In this document: positions 8,295-16,832 of the stretch, one piece after another
Layout: each line of letters starts with the position of its first letter
Position numbering within the stretch: the first letter of the stretch is position 1
Assembly: GCA_035315885.1 (NCBI GenBank)
Contig: DATFXM010000005.1
Location: forward strand, 1-42,684
Length of the DNA: 42,684 nucleotides
Direction: 5' to 3'
Source of the DNA: DATFXM01 sp035315885
Lineage (GTDB): Bacteria > Acidobacteriota > Blastocatellia > UBA7656
Program-made: the position numbers and the translations under genes
Notes under the pieces: generated by a model
What the model was told of the DNA's origin: nothing
What the model saw: the letters and a program-made list of their open reading frames with translations, nothing else
Database searches by the model: none

Positions 8295-8981
8295 TCATTC
8301 GATAGACAGAGCCGGCTCTATCTCCCGATTGTCCTCGGACTCTGAGGCAGGCAAGCACTCGGGGTCCAGCGCGCTCGCCACCACATCGTGAGTTTGCTTT
8401 GCCAATAGCCTTGCTAGTCGTTTCAACTCGTGCCGGGATGTCTCTTCGGTGACCTGCTCAACCTGAATCGGTGGATGATAAGTGACGCTGATGCGTCCTC
8501 TCCGCGGAAACAGTCGGCCCACTGGCCAGACCTTCGACGCTCCTTTGATTGTCACCGGAACGATAGGCACTCCGTATGTCAGTGCGAAACGGAACGCGCC
8601 CATCTTGAAGGGCATCAGCCTGCCGGTCTTTGTTCGCCCGCCTTCGGGGAAGATGACCAGGGCCCGCCCTTCTTTCAGCGTTTCGCGCGCCTCCCGCTGT
8701 GCGGAACTGTCGACGGCCTCCACGTTGACCGGGAAGGCGCCAAAGCTCTTCATGATCCAACCCAGGACCGGGATTTCAAACGGCTTATCCCATGCCATGT
8801 AGTACACCCGGCGGCGGACTGGAATCGTTATCCAGATGGGGTCGGCGTAGGTTACGTGATTGGGAGTGATGATGCACCCGCCGTCGGGCGGAATGTTGTC
8901 CACACCGTGGAATTGAATCTTAAACAAGATGCGACACAACCAGTGAGCAAAAGGCCTCAACAAGTTGATCAGTGCACCCAC
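8295..8981 (-). CDS. plsC: 1-acyl-sn-glycerol-3-phosphate acyltransferase (PlsC-like)
   Basis: Transfers an acyl chain to lysophosphatidate at the inner membrane in phospholipid synthesis. PlsC motifs are in order: NHVTYADPIW (NHx4D, motif I), FPEGGRTKTGRL (motif III, FPEG) and VPIVPVTIKGA (motif IV). The N-terminus has an amphipathic, membrane-facing stretch (ALINLLRPFAHWLCRILF). I set the start at GTG 8981 because a strong Shine-Dalgarno GGAGAGG sits nine bases upstream (8991-8997), giving 228 residues. An open frame runs further upstream to 9110, but those extra 43 codons are translated repeat R2 sequence and are not credible. The gene is convergent with the FG-GAP-like gene and divergent from the HD hydrolase. 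Confidence 0.92.
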   Translation of the reverse strand: MGALINLLRPFAHWLCRILFKIQFHGVDNIPPDGGCIITPNHVTYADPIWITIPVRRRVYYMAWDKPFEIPVLGWIMKSFGAFPVNVEAVDSSAQREARETLKEGRALVIFPEGGRTKTGRLMPFKMGAFRFALTYGVPIVPVTIKGASKVWPVGRLFPRRGRISVTYHPPIQVEQVTEETSRHELKRLARLLAKQTHDVVASALDPECLPASESEDNREIEPALSIE

Positions 8982-9074
8982 GCAGACAATCCTCTCCAGA
9001 GAATCTCTACAGTTTAGTTTGCAATTCCGCGCGCCATTTAACAACGTGGCGAACCGAACCGCAAGGACATGGGT

Positions 9075-9141
9075 AGTTCTGAGTTCTGAGTACTGAGTTC
9101 CGGACCGCACTCAGAACTCAGTGCTCAGAACTCAGAACTCA
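9075..9141. repeat. Inverted heptamer array R2 (CTGAGTN units)
   Basis: CTGAGTN-type units (9077-9100) meet inverted ACTCAGN units (9110-9140) around the same TCCGGACCGC loop as R1. It sits between two divergent genes (plsC and the HD hydrolase), showing that these arrays are not restricted to gene ends. The shared core with R1 is identical over 29 bases, so the two loci, 1.9 kb apart, are copies of one element. Confidence 0.9.
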
Positions 9142-9183
9142 TTGTAGCCGGTTACTCTCTCTGTTAGATTGAGTTTAAGAAGC

Positions 9184-9759
9184 ATGGAATACGAGTACAC
9201 GTTTGAGTTTCTTGAAACTCTGATAGAGCCCAGGATGGACGCCGGAGATCTGGAGCTCGTGAGGCGCGCCTACGGCGTGGCCGAAGTAGCTCACAGGGGC
9301 CAAAAACGCGACGAGGGCCTGCCCTACATCGTTCACCCTGTTCGAGTGGCGGTGACCCTTCCAAGAGAACTGGACATCTACGATTCGACGTTGATCTGTT
9401 CAGCATTGCTACACGATGTAATCGAGGACAGCCCGGCGACCAGAGAAGACATTGCGGACGAATTCGGAGAAGAGATCGCACGCATTGTGTGGTTGCTAAC
9501 CAAGCTGAAAGAAGTGAGCCTCGCGGATTATCTGGCGAACATAGAAGCCGCGAGAGGGACGGGCGCGGCGACGGTCAAGCTTTGCGACCGGCTGGACAAC
9601 CTTCGTTTTGTCGAATGCTCACCGCGACACGAGAAGAAGCGCCGTTACATCTTGACGACCGAGAAATACTACCTGCCGATGGCTGCGCGAACGAATAAGT
9701 ACCTTTACGATGAGCTTGAGCGCGCGCTCAACCACTTGCGCAAGTTGGTCGAGTCCTGA
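9184..9759 (+). CDS. Single-domain RelA/SpoT-type HD hydrolase (MESH1-like small alarmone hydrolase)
   Basis: 191 residues from ATG 9184; an in-frame TTG 15 bases upstream lacks support. It aligns with the hydrolase half of RelA/SpoT: AHRGQKR (His37), YIVHP (His51), LLHDVIED (His77-Asp78, Glu81-Asp82) and VKLCDRLDNLR (Asp135). These match the Mn-binding and ED residues of (p)ppGpp hydrolases. There is no synthetase, TGS or ACT domain, so by family knowledge it resembles small alarmone hydrolases of the MESH1 type, which cleave the 3'-pyrophosphate of (p)ppGpp and in animals also act on NADPH. The real substrate is not shown by sequence. It precedes gyrA by 245 bases that contain a separate promoter candidate. 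Confidence 0.88.
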   Translation: MEYEYTFEFLETLIEPRMDAGDLELVRRAYGVAEVAHRGQKRDEGLPYIVHPVRVAVTLPRELDIYDSTLICSALLHDVIEDSPATREDIADEFGEEIARIVWLLTKLKEVSLADYLANIEAARGTGAATVKLCDRLDNLRFVECSPRHEKKRRYILTTEKYYLPMAARTNKYLYDELERALNHLRKLVES

Positions 9760-9856
9760 GGTGTCCCCTCTATTCGCGGCCGGTCGAGCTCTGCGTGGAA
9801 CCCGAATTAACCGATCACGCATGACGGGGAAAGGACTCGACAGAAGCCCATTTCTT

Positions 9857-9885
9857 TTGCGGGAATCGGGCTAATCCGGTAAAAT
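9857..9885 (+). promoter_or_regulatory. Candidate sigma70-type promoter for gyrA
   Basis: TTGCGG (9857-9862) and TAAAAT (9880-9885) are separated by exactly 17 bases, about 120 bases before the gyrA start. The -10 is a 5/6 match and the -35 a weaker one. It would leave a 5' leader of roughly 110 bases. Confidence 0.4.
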
Positions 9886-10004
9886 CTTGTTTGCTCAATA
9901 ATCGCTCAATTCCCTAATAAAACCGGGCAATAAGATCAGGGCTACGGTGGGTTGCATGCAAACCGACTCATGCCTTGGCTATGTCCCGAACGTGAGAGAT
10001 AAAC

Positions 10005-12458
10005 ATGTCTGAAGCTGCCCATAAGATTCCGGTCAATATCGAAGAAGAAATGAAGCGTAGTTATCTGGACTACGCGATGAGCGTCATCATCGGACGGGCG
10101 CTACCCGATGCTCGAGACGGGCTGAAGCCGGTCCACAGGCGAATCCTTTACTCGATGCACGAGCTGAATCTTTCGCCGGGACGACCCTTCAAGAAATCGG
10201 CCACGGTCGTAGGCGACGTGCTCGGCAAATATCATCCGCACGGGGACACGGCGATCTACGATGCGCTGGTTCGGATGGCGCAGGACTTTTCATTGAGGTA
10301 CCCGCTGGTCGACGGGCAGGGCAACTTCGGTTCGATTGACGGCGACTCTCCTGCGGCGTACCGCTACACCGAAGCGCGTTTGACCCGAATCGCCACCGAG
10401 ATGCTCGCGGATATTGATCGAGAGACGGTTGACTTTCAGCCGAACTACGACGAATCGCGCGAAGAGCCGACGGTGCTTCCGACTCGCTTTCCCAATCTTC
10501 TGGTGAACGGTTCGGGCGGCATCGCAGTGGGCATGGCGACAAACATTCCTCCTCACAACCTAGGCGAAGTGATCGAGGCCACGATTTATCTGATTCAAAA
10601 CCCCACGGCGCGATTGAAGACACTAATGGGAATGCTGCCCGGTCCAGACTTTCCAACCGGAGGTTTTATCTACGGTCGCGAAGGAATTCGCCAGGCGTAT
10701 GAGACGGGCCGCGGCACGATCATCATGCGAGCGAAGGCCTCGATCGATCGCGTTGGAAAGGCCGGCGAACGCATGGCCATTGTCGTGACCGCGATTCCGT
10801 ATCAAGTCAACAAGGCGAAACTGCTTGAACGCATCGCTGAGCTCATCAACGACAAGAAGATTGAAGGCATCTCCGATCTGCGAGACGAATCTGATCGGGA
10901 AGGCATGCGGATTGTTGTCGAGTTGAAACGCGATGCCATTCCGGACATTGTGCTGAATAACCTTTACAAGCTCACGCCGATGCAGCAGAGCTTCGGAGTG
11001 ATCAACCTTGCGATAGTCAATGGCCAGCCGCGCGAGCTGCCATTGGTAGAGGCACTCAACATCTTCATCGACCACCGGCGCGAAGTGGTCATTCGAAGGA
11101 CTCAGTTTGAGCTGAGAAAAGCCGAGGCTCGCGCTCACATCCTGGAAGGGCTGCAGAGAGCGCTGGACAATCTGGACGCGGTCATCGAGTTGATACGCAA
11201 GTCAAAGAGCACTCCTGATGCTCGCGAAGCGCTGATGACTCGGTTCAAGTTCTCCGAGCCGCAAGCTCGCGCCATTCTGGAGATGCAACTTCAGCGGCTC
11301 ACCGGTCTTGAACGACAGAAGCTGCTGGACGAATACAAGGAACTGATTCAGCTCATCGCCGAGCTGCAGGAGATTCTTTCGAACGATACGGTTCTGCGCG
11401 GAGTCATGGTGAAGGAACTTCGAGAGGTCCAGAAGGACTACGGTGATGCCCGACGCACCGAAATCATTGAGGCCGGAGCTGAGCTTTCTCTTGAAGACCT
11501 GATCGCCGACGAGGACATGGCGATCACCGTGACTCACTCCGGGTACATCAAACGCACTCCGGTTTCAGTGTATCGAGCTCAAAGGCGAGGGGGAACGGGA
11601 CGACGAGGCGCAGCACTGAAGACCGAAGACATCGTCTCGCATATTTTTGTCGCCTCGGCGCACAGCTACGTCATGATCTTCACCGATAAGGGACAGGTCT
11701 ATAAGCTGAAGGTGCATGAGATTCCCGACGCAGCGGCCGCCGGGCGCGGTAAGGCGATAGTCAACTTGCTGAATATTCCCAGAGAGGAAAAACTGGCGGC
11801 GATCGTTCCGGTGCGTGAGTTCGTCGAAGGCAAGTACGTGGCGATGGCCACCCGCAAGGGCACGATCAAGAAGACCGAGCTTTCGGAGTTTGCGAATATC
11901 CGGTCGGGTGGAATCATTGCGATGGGAATCGATGATGGCGATGAATTGATTGCCGCGGAGCTCACCGACGGTAAGAAGAAGATATTCCTCGCTACACACG
12001 AAGGCATGGCAATCTGCTTTGATGAATCTGACGCTCGTCCGATGGGCCGGCCAGCGTACGGTGTTCGAGGAATCACCCTCGAAAAGACCGACTATGTGAT
12101 CAGCGTCGCGGCGGTGACCGACGATGCCGAAATGTTGTCGATCTCCGAATTCGGATTTGGCAAGCGCACGCTGCTCGAGGAATACAGGTTCCAGTCTCGC
12201 GGAGGCAAGGGCGTAATCAATATGAAGACTAGCGACCGCAACGGGCTGGTGGTTGCGGTGCTGCCGGTCAATGACGAGAGTCAGGTCCTGATCATTACGA
12301 ATCAGGGCAAGCTCATCCGAGTCGAGGCGAAGGGAATCAGGGTATCGGGGCGGTCCACGCAGGGAGTGAAACTGATCGACACGTCGGACGGAGATCGTGT
12401 GGCTTCGGCGTCCCTGATCGAACGCCAGCAGGACGAAAGCGAGATTCCCGAGGCGTAA
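10005..12458 (+). CDS. gyrA: DNA gyrase subunit A
   Basis: Breakage-reunion subunit of gyrase, which introduces negative supercoils as A2B2 with GyrB. The 817-residue protein contains the winged-helix tower region with catalytic Tyr121 in AAYRYTEARL. The quinolone-determining segment is GKYHPHGDTAIYDALVRMAQ, with Thr82 at the position of E. coli Ser83 and Asp86 at that of Asp87. The GyrA box is QRRGGTG (about 526-532) and six-bladed beta-pinwheel repeats follow, the first starting near AAALKTEDIVSHIFVAS. The GyrA box and full pinwheel distinguish it from ParC. The C-terminal tail is short and acidic (DESEIPEA). gyrB is not in the window. The TPR lipoprotein gene follows after about 23 bases. 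Confidence 0.98.
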   Translation: MSEAAHKIPVNIEEEMKRSYLDYAMSVIIGRALPDARDGLKPVHRRILYSMHELNLSPGRPFKKSATVVGDVLGKYHPHGDTAIYDALVRMAQDFSLRYPLVDGQGNFGSIDGDSPAAYRYTEARLTRIATEMLADIDRETVDFQPNYDESREEPTVLPTRFPNLLVNGSGGIAVGMATNIPPHNLGEVIEATIYLIQNPTARLKTLMGMLPGPDFPTGGFIYGREGIRQAYETGRGTIIMRAKASIDRVGKAGERMAIVVTAIPYQVNKAKLLERIAELINDKKIEGISDLRDESDREGMRIVVELKRDAIPDIVLNNLYKLTPMQQSFGVINLAIVNGQPRELPLVEALNIFIDHRREVVIRRTQFELRKAEARAHILEGLQRALDNLDAVIELIRKSKSTPDAREALMTRFKFSEPQARAILEMQLQRLTGLERQKLLDEYKELIQLIAELQEILSNDTVLRGVMVKELREVQKDYGDARRTEIIEAGAELSLEDLIADEDMAITVTHSGYIKRTPVSVYRAQRRGGTGRRGAALKTEDIVSHIFVASAHSYVMIFTDKGQVYKLKVHEIPDAAAAGRGKAIVNLLNIPREEKLAAIVPVREFVEGKYVAMATRKGTIKKTELSEFANIRSGGIIAMGIDDGDELIAAELTDGKKKIFLATHEGMAICFDESDARPMGRPAYGVRGITLEKTDYVISVAAVTDDAEMLSISEFGFGKRTLLEEYRFQSRGGKGVINMKTSDRNGLVVAVLPVNDESQVLIITNQGKLIRVEAKGIRVSGRSTQGVKLIDTSDGDRVASASLIERQQDESEIPEA

Positions 12459-12481
12459 GGTCCGAAAGCTAGTTGGTAGTG

Positions 12482-13306
12482 ATGCGAGCAGGATTGACAA
12501 TCAAAGTTGGGGCGATCGTGCTGATGGTGAGCGCGGCCGGGTTGTTGTTCAATTGCGGGAGCCACGGAGCACGTTCGATTCTGGAACAAGCCGAGGACGC
12601 GTGGGACTCGGGGGATTACAAGACGTCGGCGCAGCTCTTTGAGAAGTACTTGGAGCAGGAGCCGGCCGGTAGCCGGGCGGCGGATGCCAGGTATCAGCTT
12701 GCGAACATCTATTACTTCAACCTTCACCGATTCGATCAGGCGCGGGCACAGTACTTAGCGTTTTTGGAGCAGGACCCTGGCAATCAGAATGCGCAGGTTG
12801 CTCGGGAGCGGCTAGCCGAAGTGCTCGGTGAGCTTGGCCGGTCTTACGAGGCGATTGCGGAATATGAGAATTTGAATCCGCAGGACGGGAGTGAACGAAG
12901 GAGGATTCGACTTCGGATTGCGGACCTGTACTTCGCTCAAAACAATTACAGTCAGGCGCTGACCGAGTATGAGAAGGTGGTGGAGGGGGTGGCGTACGAC
13001 GAACTGAGCGAGCAGGCTTATTTGAGAGAGGCATCGATATATCACATTGCGCGTGGTCAGTATCAGCTTGCGTTGCCGGTGTACGAAAAGCTTGCGGCGA
13101 GCAGTCCGGATGGGAAGGTGAGGGTTAGGGCGAAGTATGGGTTGGCGGACTGTTATGCGGGGATGTTTCGGTTTGAGGATGCGATAAAGACTTTGCGGTC
13201 GATTGGGGAAGGCAGCGAGCAGGCATACATTAGTCAGCGGGTGAGTGAGCTTGAGCAGCGTCGTCGGGAGGCTGGCCAGGCACAGACCAGGCTAAAGAAG
13301 CAGTGA
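12482..13306 (+). CDS. TPR-repeat lipoprotein
   Basis: About 274 residues from ATG 12482 (GTG 12479 and TTG 12473 are in-frame alternatives). The N-terminus is a lipoprotein signal, a hydrophobic stretch ending LLFNC with Cys25 as the likely lipidated residue. From about residue 30 the rest is tetratricopeptide repeats, for example AEDAWDSGDYKTSAQLFEKY, then ARYQLANIYYFNLHRFDQA, then IADLYFAQNNYSQALTEYEK. The layout resembles BamD and YbgF/CpoB-type envelope scaffolds, but the repeats alone do not identify which. It starts about 23 bases after gyrA and may be read through from it. Anchorage to the outer membrane is inferred. Its own TGA stop precedes the AT-rich repeat array R3. Confidence 0.88.
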   Translation: MRAGLTIKVGAIVLMVSAAGLLFNCGSHGARSILEQAEDAWDSGDYKTSAQLFEKYLEQEPAGSRAADARYQLANIYYFNLHRFDQARAQYLAFLEQDPGNQNAQVARERLAEVLGELGRSYEAIAEYENLNPQDGSERRRIRLRIADLYFAQNNYSQALTEYEKVVEGVAYDELSEQAYLREASIYHIARGQYQLALPVYEKLAASSPDGKVRVRAKYGLADCYAGMFRFEDAIKTLRSIGEGSEQAYISQRVSELEQRRREAGQAQTRLKKQ

Positions 13307-13312
13307 CGCTCC

Positions 13313-13439
13313 GAAATCTCAAATTTGAAATTTGAAATAATTTGAAATCTCAAATTTGAAATCTCAAATCTGAAATCTGAAATCTGAAATCTGAAATTTG
13401 AAATCTGAAATTCTTCAGATTTGTAATTTCAAAAATTTC
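13313..13439. repeat. AT-rich heptamer array R3 (GAAATCT/CAAATTT units)
   Basis: About 14 units of the form GAAATCT, CAAATTT or GAAATTT follow one another with a 7-base period from 13313 to about 13410. A shorter inverted part (TCAGATTT, AATTTCA) ends the block at about 13439. It has the same head-to-head design as the CTGAGTN arrays but an unrelated, AT-rich sequence. The rest of the 13307-13695 gap (13440-13695) contains no recognisable gene or motif. Confidence 0.85.
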
Positions 13440-13695
13440 GGACTCGAGACCTCCGGCCCTTAAGCGATTCCAAATTAAAGGCCTTTCAAACTCGCAAGCT
13501 CTCGTAATCACAACACGCTCTCATCGCAAATCCAACAACCAAATCCCAATCTAGAAGCTTCGCACTCCCGTCCCTGCCAAACTCGCCCATCTCGACTGGC
13601 AAGCGAGCCCGCGCCATTGTAGAATTCGGCCCGCTCTACCCTTATATCGAACATTTACAGGTCTAGTCTTGCAATCCCGTAGGGGCGGTTATTTC

Positions 13696-14385
13696 ATGGA
13701 CTTCGACGAGAACAAGCTCCAGGAGCTGTTGGGAACATTCCTCAACGATTTTGGAGCCACGTTGCACGCAGCGATGGTAGTCATTGGCGACAAACTCGGG
13801 TTATACCGAGCGCTCGCCGCAAGTCCGATGAGCCCCCGAGAACTTGCCGAAAGGACCGGTACAACGGAACGCTATGTGCGCGAATGGCTGGCGTCGCAGG
13901 CCGCTGGCCGTTACGTGAACTACAATTCATCCGACGGGAAATACTCTCTTTCTCCAGAGCAAGCGTTCGCTCTCACCGACGAGAACGGGCCGGTGTTCTT
14001 TCCGGCAGCTTTTGAACTCGCGTTGGCGGCGGTCAAAGCAGAGCCCAAAGTGGCCGAGGCCTTCAAAACGGGGAACGGCGTCGGCTGGCATGAACACGAT
14101 TCAAACTTGTTTCGCGGCACCGAGCGTTTTTTCAGGCCCGCTTACGCCGCGAATCTGCTCAAAACATGGATTCCGGCGGACAATCTAAATCCCGTTGGCC
14201 GAGCGTTCTACAGTGCGTTTACTCTGGTATGCACGCCGGCCTCTTTGTCTCAAGAAGTGGGCCTAGCGCTTGGCGCGCAAGCAGGCGAAGCGCAAATAAG
14301 AAAGGTTGTCAGCAGCGGAGGTTTCAGTCACTTCAGACGCGTCGCTCAGACGCCGTTCAATCTGGTTTTCGAAGCAAGGCCCTGA
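13696..14385 (+). CDS. Methyltransferase-family protein lacking its SAM-binding core (in-frame internal deletion)
   Basis: 229 residues from ATG 13696, which has TAGGGGCGG upstream; an in-frame TTG at 13669 is less likely. The first half is the winged-helix/dimerisation domain of the Rv2258c-like SAM methyltransferases (IGDKLGLYRAL, ELAERTGTTERYVREWL, GVGWHEHD, GTERFFRPAYAANL). The last 60 residues match the family C-terminus (DNLNPVGRAFYSA, LGAQAGEAQIRKV, FNLVFEARP). What is missing is everything between: TWIPA runs directly into DNLNPVGR at about 14175-14180. Full-length relatives of about 350 residues have there a Rossmann domain of roughly 120 residues with the glycine-rich SAM loop. The frame is intact across the junction. 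It cannot be a methyltransferase; it may be a decaying gene or a retained DNA-binding/dimerising remnant. Confidence 0.82.
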   Translation: MDFDENKLQELLGTFLNDFGATLHAAMVVIGDKLGLYRALAASPMSPRELAERTGTTERYVREWLASQAAGRYVNYNSSDGKYSLSPEQAFALTDENGPVFFPAAFELALAAVKAEPKVAEAFKTGNGVGWHEHDSNLFRGTERFFRPAYAANLLKTWIPADNLNPVGRAFYSAFTLVCTPASLSQEVGLALGAQAGEAQIRKVVSSGGFSHFRRVAQTPFNLVFEARP

Positions 14386-14770
14386 TGCACCGCGCTGAAG
14401 CGGCTCGTCAACCTGACCGATTCGATCACTGCCCGCCTTCAGGATGAAGGAGCAGGGCACACAAGAAACCCGTTGTTTCGATAGATCAATGCCCCAATTG
14501 CGGAATCAAGATTCTCCGCATGAGGCTGGAATGTCACTTGCACCCGCAGCCGTGAGGTATAGTCCGCCAGCGGATCGGATCCGCAAAAATGGCGGAACCA
14601 GCGGCCTGCTATAACTGGTCTGCGACCCATCGTGTGGCGTAGCGGTGGGCGACAGGCGAACCGAAGCGTCGTACGGAAAGACACAGTGGAAAGTCGAGCA
14701 GAACCTTCCACTGATTCCGAATCAACGCCAAGCGAACCGGATCAGCCAGGCTACCGCAACGAAAACCACT
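14386..14770. other. Intergenic stretch, no supported gene
   Basis: 385 bases between the truncated methyltransferase-like gene and the subtilisin. A 30-codon rightward frame (14463-14555) encodes a CPNCG pair but has no start codon. No convincing promoter, terminator or RNA motif was recognised. Confidence 0.5.
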
Positions 14771-16801
14771 ATGAATAAGAAAAAGCTCCTGGTCCTTATC
14801 TTTGCAGCGGTGTTCGCGTCCGGCGTGTTGCTTCCGCGACTCTCGGGAGCACAGTCAATCGCCGCAGACGTCGTAGCCGCTGACTCTGAGGTGTTACCCG
14901 ACAGTCCGGATTTGTGGCGATCGAAACTCGCTCCCGATCTTCTATTCGAGCTCGATAAGCGCGCCAACCCCGGAAACGACCACCTCCAAACCCAAAGTGC
15001 TTCTCCAATCAACAGCGAGCCGATTGTCGACGACGACGGTTACCTCGACGTCATTGTAAAGCTCAAAGGGAGATTCAAACGCGCCGGCCTTAGCAATTCA
15101 CATCGCGAGGCCATAGCCTCAGTCGGGGGAACCCTCAAGAAGCCTCTCAGCCTTATCAACTCAGTCGCCGCCCGGCTGCCCATCGACAGCGTGCGCCAGC
15201 TCACGCAGCACCCCGAGGTCGCCTACGTCTCGCCCGACCGCACCGCATTTCGCATGGGCCACCTCGAAATTACTACGGGCGCGGCCCAGGCCAGGACGCT
15301 CGTTCCGGGTGTCTCAAACCTCGACGGCAGCGGCTGCTCGATTGCCGTCCTGGATTCCGGCGTCGATAGCACGCACCACGAACTCACTTACAACGGGTCG
15401 AGCAGAGTACTCGTCAACGTCCGAGCAGCCCGGTTCTACGACGCCGTCGATTACGACGGACACGGCACCTTTGTAGCTTCTGTTGCCGCAGGTACAAGCC
15501 ACGTCGGTCCAGGTTTGTACACCGGCATCGCGCCGGGAGCTTCAATAGTGAACGTGAAAGTGCTGGACCACACCGGTAGGGGAAAATCGTCGGATATAAT
15601 CGACGGTGTTAACTGGTGCGTAAGCAATCGTACAACTTACAATATCAAAGTCATAAACATGAGCCTCGGCTGCCCAGCCGTAGACTCGTACAGAAATGAT
15701 CCTCTGTGCCAGGCGGTCCGCGCCGCCCACGATGCGGGCATTGTCGTCGTCGTAGCCGCCGGTAATGACGGCAAGGATGCGAACGGCAACAAACTCTACG
15801 GAACCTGTCACGCTCCAGGCGACGATCCATCGGTAATCACCGTAGGCGCCGCCAACACTAAAGGCACCGATTCTCGCACCGACGACGGAGTTTGCACCTT
15901 CAGTTCACGCGGCCCAACACGTGGCTTCACCACCAATGCCGCCGGTCAGCGAATTTACGATAACCTCGTAAAACCGGATTTGGTCGCGCCGGGCAACAAG
16001 ATCATTTCGGCCGAAGCCAACAACTGCGACACAATCAAAGATCATCCGGAACTGGATGCAAACCAGTTCGAAACCAACTCCTATCACTACGTTATGTACA
16101 TGAGCGGCACCTCGGTGGCCGCTCCGGTCGTAGCTGGCGCAGCCGCACTGCTGCTCGAGGCGAATCCCTCGCTGACGCCCAATCTGGTCAAGGCAATTCT
16201 GATGTATTCGGCTCAGCAGTTGCACGGATACAATTTGCTTGAACAGGGTGCGGGCCTCCTCAACATAGACGGCGCGGTTCGCATCGCAAAGTCCATTCGC
16301 TACCCCGTCACCGGATTGACCAACGGCCAGTCGATGCTGGCAGTTTCATTGCCCGCCGCGCAGTCTACCATTGCCGGACAAACATTCGTTTGGGCGCAGG
16401 GAGTCATAACCGATTGGACATTCCTCTACGGCAGCGCCCTGATGAGCTACTGGCAGGGGATGTACGGCAAGACGGTCCTGCTCGCGGACGGCACCTACCT
16501 GTCGAACGGAGTAATCGCAAAAAGCTCGACCTACGTTTCGGCGAGCCCGCTCATAGGTCTGGGAGTACTGTTGAGCGAGGGCACGCTTCTGTCCGAAGGA
16601 ACCCTCATTAGCAATGGCGAAGGATGGCGACTGGCGGATGGCACGCTGCTGAGTGAAGGCACGTTGCTTGGCGAGGGTACCGTAACCTCCGACGGCACTT
16701 TGTTGAGCGAAGGCACGCTGTTAACCGAAGCCTATGGCGCATTCGTGTCTGGAGAGGGCTCTTCGTTTATGCTCCCCGGCCGCGATAACACGACTCAGTA
16801 A
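14771..16801 (+). CDS. Secreted S8 (subtilisin) serine protease with hexapeptide-repeat tail
   Basis: 676 residues from ATG 14771; the open frame extends upstream, but the signal peptide begins here (MNKKKLLVLIFAAVFASG, ending near SGAQS). Residues 90-160 look like an inhibitor-type propeptide (YLDVIVKLKGRF, PEVAYVSPDRT). The catalytic triad is complete: Asp195 in AVLDSGVD, His231 in DGHGTFVAS and Ser448 in SGTSVAAP, with oxyanion Asn332 in AAGNDG. Four extra cysteines in the domain may form disulfides. After the catalytic domain, residues 599-652 contain a hexapeptide repeat, LLSEGT and close variants, suggestive of a small beta-solenoid. It should be an extracellular or periplasmic peptidase. 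It is followed by a GC-rich hairpin. Confidence 0.95.
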   Translation: MNKKKLLVLIFAAVFASGVLLPRLSGAQSIAADVVAADSEVLPDSPDLWRSKLAPDLLFELDKRANPGNDHLQTQSASPINSEPIVDDDGYLDVIVKLKGRFKRAGLSNSHREAIASVGGTLKKPLSLINSVAARLPIDSVRQLTQHPEVAYVSPDRTAFRMGHLEITTGAAQARTLVPGVSNLDGSGCSIAVLDSGVDSTHHELTYNGSSRVLVNVRAARFYDAVDYDGHGTFVASVAAGTSHVGPGLYTGIAPGASIVNVKVLDHTGRGKSSDIIDGVNWCVSNRTTYNIKVINMSLGCPAVDSYRNDPLCQAVRAAHDAGIVVVVAAGNDGKDANGNKLYGTCHAPGDDPSVITVGAANTKGTDSRTDDGVCTFSSRGPTRGFTTNAAGQRIYDNLVKPDLVAPGNKIISAEANNCDTIKDHPELDANQFETNSYHYVMYMSGTSVAAPVVAGAAALLLEANPSLTPNLVKAILMYSAQQLHGYNLLEQGAGLLNIDGAVRIAKSIRYPVTGLTNGQSMLAVSLPAAQSTIAGQTFVWAQGVITDWTFLYGSALMSYWQGMYGKTVLLADGTYLSNGVIAKSSTYVSASPLIGLGVLLSEGTLLSEGTLISNGEGWRLADGTLLSEGTLLGEGTVTSDGTLLSEGTLLTEAYGAFVSGEGSSFMLPGRDNTTQ

Positions 16802-16832
16802 GAAGGACCTGTTCCGAATTAACGGAACGGTT

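Noticed and set aside
8982..9110. Longer plsC N-terminus starting at GTG 9110
   Set aside because: The added codons translate repeat R2, while a strong GGAGAGG lies before GTG 8981.
10245..10265. GyrA Thr82 (E. coli Ser83 position) as a quinolone-resistance mutation
   Set aside because: Thr is the natural residue at this site in several susceptible bacteria, and Asp86 is unchanged.
11565..12500. 311-residue antisense frame over gyrA
   Set aside because: Shadow of the gyrA C-terminal pinwheel; no signal of an independent gene.
14463..14555. Short frame encoding a CPNCG zinc-ribbon-like motif
   Set aside because: No start codon, 30 codons only and a stop directly upstream; two cysteines alone are not enough to call a gene.
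14439..14711. 90-residue leftward frame before the subtilisin gene
   Set aside because: No motif, no ribosome site and arginine-rich composition typical of a shadow frame.
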